Under the pieces are notes generated by a model. It searched no databases. It saw only the letters and a list, made by a program, of their open reading frames with translations, and was not told the origin of the DNA. From assembly GCA_002633005.1 (NCBI GenBank), contig NMRA01000035.1, positions 62,001-126,000 of the forward strand: 64,000 nucleotides of DNA, given 5' to 3'. This DNA is from Phoronis australis (Eukaryota > Phoronida > Phoronidae). Of the stretch, positions 62,001 through 64,000 are shown in pieces (positions within the stretch are counted from its first letter, which is position 1; the number at the start of each line of letters is the position of its first letter). Position numbers and translations under genes: made by a program.

Positions 62001-62487
62001 ATGACCTGACAGAGATGAAGGCAATGTGCACCCACATACATATATGTGGGTGAATATAAACTAAAGTTCACACTTCAACAAGCGTACTATGTCCCGGCTG
62101 GAGCCAACAAACAATATTTTTGGGTGCTGAACTGTTTTAAATTTGCTTTATCTAAGTTTCAAATAGCAGAGTTTGGGACCCCTGAAAGTCTGCACATTCC
62201 CGACTGCTCAATCTCGTCAAAATATAACTTGAACATGCCCAGTGTTAAGACCTCTGTGTCTGCACTGTAAATACCTTGGAGTTGATTAGTAGTAATTACA
62301 AATCATTCGATAGTTTCAAGCCAGGTTGGAACAAAGCGGCACACACAGTACGGCAAATGTAACATAAATAACAAATGGAAAGGAAATGTGTGAACACGGT
62401 GCTAACAAAACGGAACCCATATAAACATAATGCTAGATAACAGTGAGGACAAACCTTGGTAGTATCATTCACCAAACTGACTCCACT
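3987..62487 (-). CDS. ANK: Giant ankyrin gene (ankyrin-2/3-like), 5' partial
   Basis: This is the whole gene as seen here, in 38 exons read from 62487 down to the stop at 3987. Ankyrins are cytoplasmic adaptors: the ankyrin repeats hold membrane proteins (channels, adhesion molecules), the first ZU5 domain binds beta-spectrin, and a death domain and variable tail regulate binding. The order seen is ankyrin repeats, linker, 912-residue repeat cassette, ZU5, ZU5, UPA, death domain and a long acidic/basic tail, which is the ankyrin order except for the inserted cassette. Exon phases close exactly: 453 nt of linker, 2,736 nt of cassette and 1,596 nt of ZU5-UPA are each multiples of three, and the tail exons are phase 1/1. 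The predicted partial product is about 4,116 residues, or 4,252 with all three P exons. The N-terminus and repeats 1-6 lie outside. The gene could be called ANK2 or ANK3 by similarity; I cannot choose between the vertebrate names for an invertebrate copy. Confidence 0.97.
6190..7570 (-). repeat. 291-bp coding tandem repeat in the giant terminal exon
   Basis: The marker ggtggtcttcttcaatttg-type text starts at 6477, 6768 and 7059, a spacing of exactly 291 bp (97 codons). Four full or nearly full units and one shortened unit (7350-7570) are present. Differences between units are few, so the array is recent or kept even by gene conversion. Being a multiple of three, copy-number changes stay in frame. 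Confidence 0.95.
8039..9872 (-). other. ANK: Intron before the giant terminal exon
   Basis: 1.8 kb with no coding similarity on either strand. A 128-codon plus-strand frame at 9249-9635 has no recognisable features. Confidence 0.8.
9873..10076 (-). CDS. ANK: Acidic tail exon
   Basis: A 204-nt exon, phase 1/1, with acceptor AATTGTAG and donor GAAG|GTGTGT. It codes [20 protein letters not shown], then [14 protein letters not shown] and an acidic end, [10 protein letters not shown]. It has the same length and phase as exon P but no evident sequence similarity to it. It is the last exon before the giant terminal exon. Confidence 0.9.
10077..12211 (-). other. ANK: Intron
   Basis: 2.1 kb, unique-looking sequence with nothing I can identify. 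Its first 80 bases (12132-12211) are coding if the exon at 12212 is read through. Confidence 0.75.
12212..12304 (-). CDS. ANK: Optional tail exon with overlapping read-through end
   Basis: A 93-nt exon, phase 1/1, with acceptor CCTGTCAG and donor ACAG|GTAGAG. It codes [20 protein letters not shown], then [12 protein letters not shown]. The VKTHYET end is the same as in the last LPDGT module of the terminal exon (VVKTHYETT). If the donor is not used, the frame runs on for 26 more residues ([10 protein letters not shown]...FEKKKG) to a TAA at 12132-12134, giving an alternative last exon with a basic end. Confidence 0.8.
12305..14143 (-). other. ANK: Intron
   Basis: 1.8 kb. It holds a short ACAAT-type simple repeat near 12982-13026; the rest shows no feature. 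Confidence 0.75.
14144..14206 (-). CDS. ANK: Small tail exon, proline-rich
   Basis: A 63-nt exon, phase 1/1, with acceptor CTTTCAG and donor AAAG|GTAGAT. It codes [27 protein letters not shown] is a likely proline-directed phosphorylation site. It has the right phase for skipping. Confidence 0.8.
14728..15336 (-). CDS. ANK: Tail exon Q, full length
   Basis: A 609-nt exon (203 residues), phase 1/1, with acceptor ACTTTTAG (a good branch-like CTAAC lies just before) and donor GAAG|GTACAT. It starts [20 protein letters not shown] and is very rich in Glu, with many TFE/EQE/PEPEPE runs, ending DRSPEG. It is a disordered acidic tail like those of neuronal ankyrins. Its first 150 nt are the source of the truncated copies at 17861 and 20761. 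Confidence 0.92.
15337..17068 (-). other. ANK: Intron B, copy 1 of the triplicated region
   Basis: 1.7 kb, homologous in large part to 18016-19953 and 20916-22414. It also contains an internal near-repeat: the aaactttcatggcaaaaact block at 15520 recurs around 15830 with the same following text. The SINE-like piece at 16570 lies here. Confidence 0.8.
16570..16700 (+). mobile_element. Possible tRNA-derived SINE fragment
   Basis: An A-box-like tggcctgtttgttaag at 16577 and a B-box-like ggttaaagtcc at 16620 (9 of 11 matches to GGTTCGANTCC) lie at pol III spacing. The sister introns lack it at the equivalent place, which supports insertion. No tRNA cloverleaf can be folded, so it is not a tRNA gene. 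Confidence 0.4.
17069..17272 (-). CDS. ANK: Tail exon P, copy 1 (3'-most)
   Basis: A 204-nt exon, phase 1/1, with the same tandem acceptor and donor as its sister copies. It codes the P sequence ending [18 protein letters not shown]. This copy directly precedes the full-length exon Q, so a P1-Q1 join is probably the ancestral arrangement. Confidence 0.88.
17861..18015 (-). CDS. ANK: Chimeric truncated exon Q, copy 2, with in-frame stop
   Basis: A 155-nt stretch almost identical to the one at 20761-20915, with the same acceptor, the same Q-derived start (one Asp to Asn change, HQNRR), the same junction into intron-like sequence and the same TAG at 17861-17863. Again no phase-1 donor is visible. 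It could be an alternative last exon or a dead copy. Confidence 0.55.
18016..19953 (-). other. ANK: Intron B, copy 2
   Basis: 1.9 kb, homologous to the sister introns but with several hundred extra bases at about 18930-19560 that the copy at 20916-22414 lacks. No gene is seen in the extra part. Confidence 0.8.
19569..19603. repeat. Inverted repeat in intron B, copy 2
   Basis: Arms gttgtgttttgagt and actcaaaacacaac with a 7-base loop. A matching inverted repeat is present in the sister intron at 22034-22069. Confidence 0.8.
19954..20157 (-). CDS. ANK: Tail exon P, copy 2
   Basis: A 204-nt exon, phase 1/1, same sites as copy 3 (tandem AAAGCAG acceptor, donor TCAG|GTTAGC). It codes the P sequence with [20 protein letters not shown] at the end; VDLL replaces VALL of the sister copies. 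The open frame and intact splice sites suggest use, but its near identity to P1 (2,885 bp away) means it may simply be young. Confidence 0.85.
20761..20915 (-). CDS. ANK: Chimeric truncated exon Q, copy 3, with in-frame stop
   Basis: A 155-nt stretch that starts like exon Q (acceptor TTTTGTAG, phase 1) with [20 protein letters not shown] and continues to EPEDDAEC. Q homology then stops and intron-like sequence adds MPFD and a TAG at 20761-20763. I see no donor in phase 1 that would splice to P copy 2. It is either an alternative last exon giving a tail about 1,650 residues shorter, or a dead duplicate that is skipped. Skipping leaves P3 to P2 in frame. Confidence 0.55.
20916..22414 (-). other. 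ANK: Intron B, copy 3
   Basis: 1.5 kb, the shortest of the three sister introns. It shares the block ending agtggatattgttagtgcct near 22230 with the others. Confidence 0.8.
22034..22069. repeat. Inverted repeat in intron B, copy 3
   Basis: The counterpart of 19569-19603, with arms gttgtgtttgagtt and caactcaaaacacaac. Both copies are followed by actagtaag or similar. The third sister intron (15337-17068) lacks it. Confidence 0.75.
22415..22618 (-). CDS. ANK: Tail exon P, copy 3 (5'-most)
   Basis: A 204-nt exon, phase 1/1, with donor TCAG|GTTAGC. It codes [20 protein letters not shown], then [20 protein letters not shown] and a serine/proline end, SNKQDESG. The acceptor region reads AAAGCAG, a tandem NAGNAG site, so the exon may start at 22618 or 22621 with or without one alanine, both in frame. 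It is one of three near-identical copies; it is the only one with Arg (RPAP) where the others have Cys (CPAP). No domain is recognised. Confidence 0.88.
23784..23865 (-). CDS. ANK: Acidic tail exon
   Basis: An 82-nt exon, phase 0 to 1, with acceptor CATGCAG and donor GTGG|GTAAGT. It codes [20 protein letters not shown] and ends SLLVRRV. It marks the change from phase-0 to phase-1 junctions; every exon after it is phase 1/1, so any later cassette can be skipped or repeated without frame loss. Confidence 0.88.
24346..24540 (+). repeat. 42-bp tandem repeat, about 4.5 copies
   Basis: The word ggcacaattataaatta recurs with period exactly 42 bp (starts of gcac at 24361, 24403, 24445, 24487, 24529). 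It lies in an intron, is AT-rich and non-coding. Confidence 0.95.
26541..26560 (+). repeat. CA microsatellite
   Basis: About nine AC units inside an intron. Confidence 0.9.
27020..27052 (-). CDS. ANK: Tail micro-exon
   Basis: A 33-nt exon, phase 0/0, coding [11 protein letters not shown], with acceptor GTGTAG after a pyrimidine run and donor CAG|GTGAGA. It is small enough that coding content alone would not prove it. The pair of good splice sites and exact phase support it. Skipping would keep the frame. Confidence 0.65.
27053..28494 (-). other. ANK: Intron in the tail region
   Basis: 1.4 kb, holding the 71-bp hairpin element at 28056. Otherwise nothing is recognised. Confidence 0.75.
28056..28126. 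repeat. 71-bp hairpin element
   Basis: The ends acatgggcggcgca and tgcgccgcccatgt are perfect 14-bp inverted repeats, and a second palindrome, gggggctatagccccc, sits inside at 28083-28098. It is much more GC-rich than its surroundings, so it looks like an inserted foldback element. Confidence 0.8.
28495..28592 (-). CDS. ANK: Tail exon after the death domain
   Basis: A 98-nt exon, phase 1 to 0, with acceptor CTTTAG and donor AAG|GTATTT. It codes [18 protein letters not shown], then [14 protein letters not shown]. It has no domain; phase agrees with both neighbours. Confidence 0.85.
28979..29110 (-). CDS. ANK: Death domain, second exon
   Basis: A 132-nt exon, phase 1/1, with acceptor GCACAG and donor GCAG|GTAGGT. 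It codes [19 protein letters not shown], which closes the death domain (the ALRKIGRED sequence is conserved in ankyrins), then [14 protein letters not shown] and EQSAG. Confidence 0.96.
29453..29662 (-). CDS. ANK: Death domain, first exon
   Basis: A 210-nt exon, phase 1/1, with acceptor ATTTTAG and donor ACAG|GTTTGC. After a run of threonines it codes [17 protein letters not shown], then [18 protein letters not shown] and [15 protein letters not shown]. This is the ankyrin-type death domain, matching helices 1-4 with the DW...LA core and the W of helix 5. Confidence 0.96.
29792..29861 (-). CDS. ANK: Short linker exon before the death domain
   Basis: A 70-nt exon, phase 0 to 1, with acceptor TTTTCAG and donor CGAA|GTGAGT. 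It codes [19 protein letters not shown], and the final codon is completed as threonine by the next exon. In vertebrate ankyrins the giant exon lies in this interval between UPA and the death domain; here the interval holds only this small exon. Confidence 0.9.
30100..30387 (-). CDS. ANK: UPA domain, second exon
   Basis: A 288-nt exon, phase 0/0, with acceptor CATTACAG and donor AAG|GTCAGC. It codes [20 protein letters not shown], then [24 protein letters not shown] and [10 protein letters not shown]. It corresponds to the GKPIYVDCFGNLVPLTK ... CNLNITLP part of vertebrate ankyrins. Confidence 0.98.
30961..31189 (-). CDS. ANK: UPA domain, first exon
   Basis: A 229-nt exon, phase 2 to 0, with acceptor ATTGCAG and donor GAG|GTATGG. 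It codes [20 protein letters not shown], then [20 protein letters not shown] and [16 protein letters not shown], ending ARSRDVE. FWLIDC, KFVVFAK and CMTDDK are the usual UPA landmarks and all are present. UPA is shared by UNC5, PIDD and ankyrins. Confidence 0.98.
31806..31902 (-). CDS. ANK: ZU5 domain 2 end and UPA start
   Basis: A 97-nt exon, phase 1 to 2, with acceptor GTTGCAG and donor CCAG|GTAAAC. It codes [20 protein letters not shown], then [13 protein letters not shown]. The [10 protein letters not shown] sequence is conserved across ankyrins. Confidence 0.97.
31903..34224 (-). other. ANK: Intron within the ZU5 region
   Basis: 2.3 kb, holding the MITE at 32078. The segment tgtcccaaattgaagaaatt at 32649 resembles one at 60243 (tgtcccaaattggagaattt), each followed by taccgta, so a second dispersed repeat family may be present. 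Confidence 0.7.
32078..32235. mobile_element. 158-bp MITE with TA target duplication
   Basis: The ends are inverted repeats of 23 bp, left ccataaactcgcgggttaac then gcc, right its complement with one mismatch. Both ends are flanked by TA (32076-32077 and 32236-32237), as for Tc1/mariner-type non-autonomous elements. The inside codes nothing and holds two similar gcgattac blocks. It lies in a ZU5 intron. Confidence 0.85.
34225..34429 (-). CDS. ANK: ZU5 domain 2
   Basis: A 205-nt exon, phase 0 to 1, with acceptor TTTTGCAG and donor ACTG|GTAAGT. It codes [20 protein letters not shown], then [20 protein letters not shown] and [15 protein letters not shown]. These are near-identical to the second ZU5 of all ankyrins. 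In the ankyrin ZU5-ZU5-UPA supermodule this domain packs against UPA. Confidence 0.98.
34706..34917 (-). CDS. ANK: ZU5 domain 1 end and ZU5 domain 2 start
   Basis: A 212-nt exon, phase 1 to 0, ending CAG|GTATTG. It codes [17 protein letters not shown], then [14 protein letters not shown], then [20 protein letters not shown], the second ZU5 opening. The acceptor is TTCTCAAG, an AAG site and not the usual CAG/TAG. I chose it because it alone restores frame from the exon before and falls where the ankyrin alignment resumes; the 5' edge is therefore a little less sure than the rest. Confidence 0.93.
34918..36629 (-). other. ANK: Intron between the two ZU5 parts
   Basis: 1.7 kb, with a short direct repeat near 35465-35535 (tgcgaattttgcagctgacg and its near copy). 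No gene is seen. Confidence 0.75.
36630..36784 (-). CDS. ANK: ZU5 domain 1, second exon
   Basis: A 155-nt exon, phase 2 to 1, with acceptor CTTTTAG and donor GAAG|GTGAGC. It codes [20 protein letters not shown], then [12 protein letters not shown] and an acidic end, [13 protein letters not shown]. The PHFASLRG sequence is the ZU5 hallmark. It completes the first ZU5 fold. Confidence 0.97.
37092..37316 (-). CDS. ANK: ZU5 domain 1, first exon (spectrin-binding)
   Basis: A 225-nt exon, phase 2/2, with acceptor TTGTAG and donor GGG|GTGAGT. It begins [19 protein letters not shown], nearly identical to vertebrate ankyrins, and continues through [10 protein letters not shown] to [14 protein letters not shown]. 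The DAR motif is the established beta-spectrin contact: alanine changes there abolish spectrin binding in ankyrin-G. It is intact here, so spectrin binding is expected. It has PPGM where vertebrate proteins have PPRK. Confidence 0.98.
37317..41067 (-). other. ANK: Large intron before ZU5
   Basis: 3.75 kb, the largest intron in the window, AT-rich. Frames up to about 100 codons occur on both strands near 38751-39202 and overlap each other; none looks like a protein. I see no exon here. Confidence 0.7.
41068..41252 (-). CDS. ANK: Ankyrin linker exon leading into ZU5
   Basis: A 185-nt exon, phase 0 to 2, with acceptor TTTATAG and donor CGG|GTAAGG. It codes [18 protein letters not shown], a Gly/Ser/Tyr-rich middle, and ends DRTPVYSG, which corresponds to the PIHSG sequence just before ZU5 in vertebrate ankyrins. 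It has no domain and is likely disordered. Confidence 0.92.
41991..44726 (-). CDS. ANK: Giant cassette exon with PDG-turn repeats, before ZU5
   Basis: A 2,736-nt exon (912 codons), phase 0/0, with acceptor GTCGTAG and donor CATCAA|GTAGGT. Residues 1-205 are polar, with two related TMxxxWGxD motifs (TMEALWGTD near residue 18, TMKHIWGGD near residue 150) and a Ser-Met-Ile-Pro motif near 50. Residues 205-912 are about 14 tandem units of 47-50 residues. Each reads roughly YGDAKVVVxxGPDGKxxYxx...DPSxVYxEGxVPxxMTLxELxP. The units form a three-unit superrepeat, marked in turn by YIHPA, YAKT and IYxQ sequences. The last unit ends PDGQPIHQ and joins in frame to the next exon. I recognise no domain for this repeat. 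Because both ends are phase 0 the whole piece can be included or skipped, as with giant exons of neuronal ankyrins, but its place before ZU5 is unusual. Confidence 0.93.
42010..44100 (-). repeat. Coding tandem array of PDG-turn repeats in the cassette exon
   Basis: About 14 units of 47-50 codons, each centred on (G)PDGK or a variant (PEGN, PNGE, PNGH, PEGQ). Three-unit superrepeats of about 147 codons are visible: YIHPAHS, YIHPAKS and YVHSAQS mark one position, and [14 protein letters not shown] and YAKTRQA the next. Confidence 0.93.
45207..45290 (-). CDS. ANK: Ankyrin linker exon, optional cassette
   Basis: An 84-nt exon, phase 0/0, coding [15 protein letters not shown] and ending DDSIQTVQ. 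The acceptor is GTGTTTAG and the donor CAG|GTAACA. Being phase 0/0 it could be skipped without changing frame. Its DDSIQ ending resembles the DDSIV of the exon before it, so the two may be related by duplication. That is inference. Confidence 0.83.
46031..46122 (-). CDS. ANK: Ankyrin linker exon
   Basis: A 92-nt exon, phase 1 to 0, with acceptor GTTTACAG and donor AAG|GTATGT. It codes [18 protein letters not shown] and then a MKDDSIVP stretch similar to the MDDSVVIP element of vertebrate ankyrin linkers. That similarity supports it as a real exon despite its small size. Confidence 0.85.
47611..47905 (+). repeat. 144-bp tandem duplication
   Basis: Two copies of a 144-bp segment with aaattcagttttataagggc-type text starting at 47631 and 47775. 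They are almost identical, which indicates a recent duplication in the linker intron. Confidence 0.93.
48337..48366 (+). repeat. GA microsatellite
   Basis: About 30 bases of GA units with two interruptions, starting some 30 bases past the donor of the linker exon at 48396 in the direction of transcription (CT-rich on the sense strand). Confidence 0.9.
48396..48491 (-). CDS. ANK: Ankyrin linker exon, acidic
   Basis: A 96-nt exon, phase 1/1, completing a glycine and coding [18 protein letters not shown] and so on, to LRD. The acceptor is CTTCTCAG and the donor GATA|GTAAGT. It has no recognised domain. It occupies the disordered linker between ankyrin repeats and ZU5, where vertebrate ankyrins carry small optional exons. 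A GA microsatellite lies just after its donor. Confidence 0.85.
48492..50043 (-). other. ANK: Linker intron
   Basis: 1.55 kb between the last ankyrin repeat exon and the first linker exon. Nothing is recognised. Confidence 0.75.
50044..50224 (-). CDS. ANK: Ankyrin repeat 24 and start of linker
   Basis: A 181-nt exon, phase 0 to 1. It opens [20 protein letters not shown], the truncated last repeat (vertebrate NGNTALAIAKRLGYISVV), then runs into a linker with KEVTEV and ends in an acidic SEDEGG that is typical of the post-repeat linker. The acceptor is TGTTGTAG and the donor GGAG|GTACAC. The first 45 or so nt of this exon plus the acceptor are duplicated twice more directly upstream in 87-bp units (50264-50402). 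Confidence 0.95.
50177..50402 (-). repeat. 87-bp minisatellite built from the repeat-24 splice acceptor
   Basis: The marker gatgtag occurs at 50180, 50267 and 50354, spacing 87 bp. The first unit is the real exon start and its upstream intron. The second carries an intact TTGTAG acceptor and diverged exon text; the third is partial and has lost it. Confidence 0.93.
51028..51126 (-). CDS. ANK: Ankyrin repeat 23 exon
   Basis: A 99-nt exon, phase 0/0, coding [18 protein letters not shown] and ending NITAN. The acceptor is AATTACAG and the donor [17 protein letters not shown] is the universal repeat 23 signature. Confidence 0.96.
51894..51992 (-). CDS. ANK: Ankyrin repeat 22 exon
   Basis: A 99-nt exon, phase 0/0, coding [18 protein letters not shown] and ending NAKTK. 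The acceptor is GATTGCAG and the donor AAG|GTGAGC. ACHFG matches the ACHYG signature of repeat 22. Confidence 0.96.
52668..52766 (-). CDS. ANK: Ankyrin repeat 21 exon
   Basis: A 99-nt exon, phase 0/0, coding [18 protein letters not shown] and ending DPSTK. The acceptor is CATTGCAG and the donor [18 protein letters not shown] is the invariant core of ankyrin repeat 21. Methionine in TPMH is a mild departure from TPLH. Confidence 0.96.
53529..53627 (-). CDS. ANK: Ankyrin repeat 20 exon
   Basis: A 99-nt exon, phase 0/0, coding [18 protein letters not shown] and ending ASKHPAH. The acceptor is TTTTGCAG and the donor [18 protein letters not shown] is identical to the vertebrate repeat 20 core. 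The exon ends in PAH where most ankyrins have a lysine. Confidence 0.96.
54205..54303 (-). CDS. ANK: Ankyrin repeat 19 exon
   Basis: A 99-nt exon, phase 0/0, coding [18 protein letters not shown] and ending NAESK. The acceptor is CCTTCAG and the donor AAG|GTAATG. AKKNQM is a strongly conserved signature of ankyrin repeat 19. Confidence 0.96.
54514..54711 (-). CDS. ANK: Ankyrin repeats 17-18 exon
   Basis: A 198-nt exon coding [18 protein letters not shown]... and [18 protein letters not shown]..., ending SPHCTAK. The acceptor is TTTACAG and the donor AAG|GTAAGA, phase 0/0. KYGNIKVA and HYNNVNVA correspond to vertebrate KYGSLDVA and HYDNQKVA. Confidence 0.97.
55137..55334 (-). CDS. ANK: Ankyrin repeats 15-16 exon
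   Basis: A 198-nt exon coding [18 protein letters not shown]... and [18 protein letters not shown]..., ending LNLTTK. The EQQTPLH opening is typical of repeat 15. The acceptor is GTCTCTAG and the donor AAA|GTGAGT, phase 0/0. It is more GC-rich than its neighbours, with runs of GCAGCAGC around 55260-55280 that code leucine and glutamine. Confidence 0.97.
55615..55812 (-). CDS. ANK: Ankyrin repeats 13-14 exon
   Basis: A 198-nt exon coding repeats that begin [18 protein letters not shown] and [18 protein letters not shown]. The FMGH and RGET sequences match repeats 13 and 14 of other ankyrins. The acceptor is ATTTCAG and the donor AGG|GTAGG, phase 0/0. Its 5' boundary is repeated about four more times just upstream in the intron (55813-56098), which leaves decoy acceptor-like sequence next to the true site. 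Confidence 0.97.
55785..56098 (-). repeat. 64-bp minisatellite built from the repeats 13-14 splice acceptor
   Basis: The marker gtcaggcca, in exact or decayed form, occurs at 55802, 55866, 55930, 55996 and 56054, spacing 58-66 bp. The first copy is the true exon start; the rest are decayed copies of the exon's first 25 or so bases, the acceptor and flanking intron. Confidence 0.9.
56679..56876 (-). CDS. ANK: Ankyrin repeats 11-12 exon
   Basis: A 198-nt exon with two repeats, beginning [18 protein letters not shown] and [18 protein letters not shown], and ending IEATTE. The DYLTALH opening (TALH and not TPLH) is characteristic of repeat 11 in ankyrins generally. The acceptor is CATTACAG and the donor GAG|GTAAGT, phase 0/0. 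Confidence 0.97.
57798..57995 (-). CDS. ANK: Ankyrin repeats 9-10 exon
   Basis: A 198-nt exon with two 33-residue repeats, [18 protein letters not shown]... and [18 protein letters not shown]..., ending VDDVTV. The acceptor is CCCGTCAG and the donor GTG|GTAAGC, phase 0/0. It lines up residue by residue with vertebrate repeats 9-10, which read ...HCAARSGH and HMAAQGDH. Two-repeat exons are the standard fusion pattern in ankyrin genes. Confidence 0.97.
58491..58589 (-). CDS. ANK: Ankyrin repeat 8 exon
   Basis: A 99-nt exon, phase 0/0, one 33-residue repeat beginning [18 protein letters not shown]. The acceptor is CTTTCAG and the donor AGG|GTATGT. The usual alanine pair after TPLH is replaced by SCKW. 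In vertebrate ankyrins this repeat has a comparable ASKR sequence, so the change looks lineage-typical and not damaging. Confidence 0.96.
58788..58886 (-). CDS. ANK: Ankyrin repeat 7 exon
   Basis: A 99-nt exon coding one exact 33-residue repeat that begins [18 protein letters not shown]. It shows the TPLH tetrapeptide at the start of helix 1 and the LLLDQGAD turn after helix 2. The acceptor is TTTTGCAG and the donor CGA|GTAAG, phase 0/0. Similarity to the vertebrate repeat that follows the small loop exon sets the numbering used for the other repeats. Confidence 0.96.
58887..62454 (-). other. ANK: Large intron before repeat 7
   Basis: 3.6 kb, with the interspersed repeat at 61720-62050. Several plus-strand frames of 60-75 codons at 60121-61342 lie close together but do not join into anything I recognise; they could be the remains of a transposon or chance. 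Confidence 0.65.
61720..62050 (+). repeat. Second copy of the GCCACTAGGGGC interspersed repeat
   Basis: It shares with 760-1625 the aaacctatttgccaaatttc segment, the tgccactaggaggca motif, the agctggatgacctgacagag end and the palindromic cacccacatacatatatgtg terminus. It lies in the same orientation, inside the intron before repeat 7. Confidence 0.6.
62455..62487 (-). CDS. ANK: Ankyrin micro-exon before repeat 7
   Basis: This 33-nt exon codes [11 protein letters not shown], phase 0/0, with acceptor CCCTTGCAG and donor AAG|GTTTGT. Its place and content match the small loop exon that vertebrate ankyrins carry just before repeat 7 (ending in ...VNRTTE). It is isolated by a 3.6-kb intron on its 3' side. 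In-frame skipping would be possible, so it may be an optional exon. It is the first exon of the gene in this window. Confidence 0.8.
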
Positions 62488-64000
62488 CTGCAAGGGATGG
62501 CGGACGGACAGTGTTATAACAAGCAGCTACTAGTACTGGTGAGCAGTGACACCAATTAACTACACTTGTACACAATGCCAATTCTGTGTTATTGAATATA
62601 GGGTCAACGCTGTTAGTATATGAGTTCTGTAGTCCACAAGTCCCGAGCTCTATAATTTAGACCCACAAAATTAGCGTAATGAATGCCATTTATTTGTCCC
62701 CAGGCTCTGATCATTCAGTCCAAAAAGCTCAAACCCCACATGACCTTCGGAGCACATGACCTCGGAGCCTGAGCACAGGACCTCGCATTCATTGAACAAT
62801 CAATAAACGTGAAACGTTAATTGCGTGTTCCTTGGGACTGTGAAAGCCTAAAATACACTGCACAACCTATGCGCACTAACACTACAATATGTAGCATAGG
62901 CAAACGTCAAAGAAAGCCCTGTTGGCCAAAATAAACATTCAGTCCTCACCAGGCTTTTAGACTACAGGTGAGCTAAGCAACCCCAGTGCCCCCTGTTGAC
63001 ACCGTCTTGTAAACAAACGGTGTAGTGCCTCCAATATTCTGGTTAATTTCTGCTGGTACAGGCAGTTAATAGTTATTTCGGGGGGTTGAACATGCACAGA
63101 ATTAACGTGGCACAAGCTCAACCACTTTGACCCATGTGGGTAATGCTATAAGCGCTCGCCAGTATTGTTTTGGGACGTAACCTCCTCAACGAGTTAATGC
63201 ATTAGTGTTAAGTGTAATATGCGACTTCTATTTAAAAAAGTTATACAGGAGCTATCGGAAAAAACGTACTTCGTGATTTTAATCAAAATAACAAGAATTG
63301 GCATCAACAACCGCATTAAGATAAACATGATTTTATGCCGGAATGTTGCAAAATTCTCAAGGTCCTACGTCAAAATGAATTTTTGTTTGGAAATGTTCAG
63401 TTGCATCTCATGTGCAAATGGTCGTCACTCTGCTTTTGGTAGATGACGAGAGTATGAGCATTGATGCTGCAAGTATATCAGGTATATTAAATGTGCACGG
63501 CATTCTTAACATAGTGGGAAACCACTAGTGACATCTAGGGAGCACACCACCACCATGAACGTACATGAACACAGTTAACAGACAGTGCGTCGTCATGGTC
63601 TCACAAGTGCACTGTGCAGACATCACGCTCGACTACAGGAAGAGAACCCGGCAGTTTAAGTTAATTATGAAACCAATAACCGAAATTGGAAACTAACATG
63701 AAAGAGTAAGCCAGGAAGTTGTACTGGAAAATTAGATCAAATGTAAGTGTCAAACTTCAGGTTGGCTACCTCTAAGTTGACCCAGTGAACAACTAGGAAA
63801 TTCAGTTCGTTTGCACACTTAATCAGGTAAACTGGACTGCAGAACACTGTTTGGTAACACCAGATTTTTAGGCATAGTGGTGGTGGTGATAAAACAAAAT
63901 GCCCTCTATACAGGGGTGTCTGAACTACTGGCAGTTTGAATAACAGAGTGTTGATGTTTCTACAAGGATCAATTGATATAAAAGTTTTTGGGGAATTTAT
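62488..64000 (-). other. ANK: Intron running out of the window
   Basis: 1.5 kb with no ankyrin repeat exon found. Repeats 1-6 and the N-terminus must lie above 64000. Confidence 0.75.

Overview
The window is a piece of an animal genome, AT-rich and intron-rich, and it is filled almost entirely by one gene on the minus strand: a giant ankyrin, the adaptor that couples membrane proteins to the spectrin-actin cytoskeleton. The gene runs from high to low coordinates. The first exon seen ends at 62487 and the stop codon is at 3987. The true 5' end (promoter, N-terminus and the first six or so ankyrin repeats) lies beyond 64000. I assembled 38 exons by hand. Every junction is GT-AG and all reading phases agree, giving about 4,116 residues in this window with one copy of the duplicated exon P, or about 4,252 with all three copies. 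Ankyrin sequence of bilaterian type, introns of 0.2-4 kb and marine-invertebrate style repeats suggest a lophotrochozoan (mollusc-like) invertebrate. The species assignment is inference only.

Layout in the direction of transcription. 62487-50044: ankyrin repeats 7-24 of the canonical 24, almost all on 99-bp or 198-bp phase-0 exons. 48491-45207: short acidic linker exons. 44726-41991: a 2,736-bp phase 0/0 exon coding 912 residues, mostly a tandem array of about 14 PDG-turn repeats. It sits between the ankyrin repeats and the ZU5 domains. 41252-30100: linker, ZU5 (with the DAR spectrin-binding motif), second ZU5 and UPA. 29861-28979: death domain. 28592-23784: small linker exons. 22618-14728: a locally triplicated exon pair (P and Q). 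14206-9873: small phase 1/1 cassettes. 8038-3987: a second giant exon (1,350 residues) with an acidic 97-residue tandem repeat and six copies of a basic LPDGT module. The 3' UTR follows, and the rest down to base 1 is non-coding and repetitive.

The most interesting points are these: (1) the giant cassette before ZU5, whereas the giant exons of vertebrate ankyrin-B/G lie after UPA; (2) the P/Q triplication, whose breakpoints lie inside exon Q and made two chimeric exons with new in-frame stops; (3) two minisatellites grown from ankyrin-repeat splice acceptors, which leave decoy acceptors beside the true ones; (4) optional ends on two exons (12212 and 4004), where a good phase-1 donor overlaps a read-through stop; (5) several small transposon relics, including a 158-bp MITE with near-perfect inverted ends and TA duplication. 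No other protein-coding gene, RNA gene or CRISPR array could be supported.
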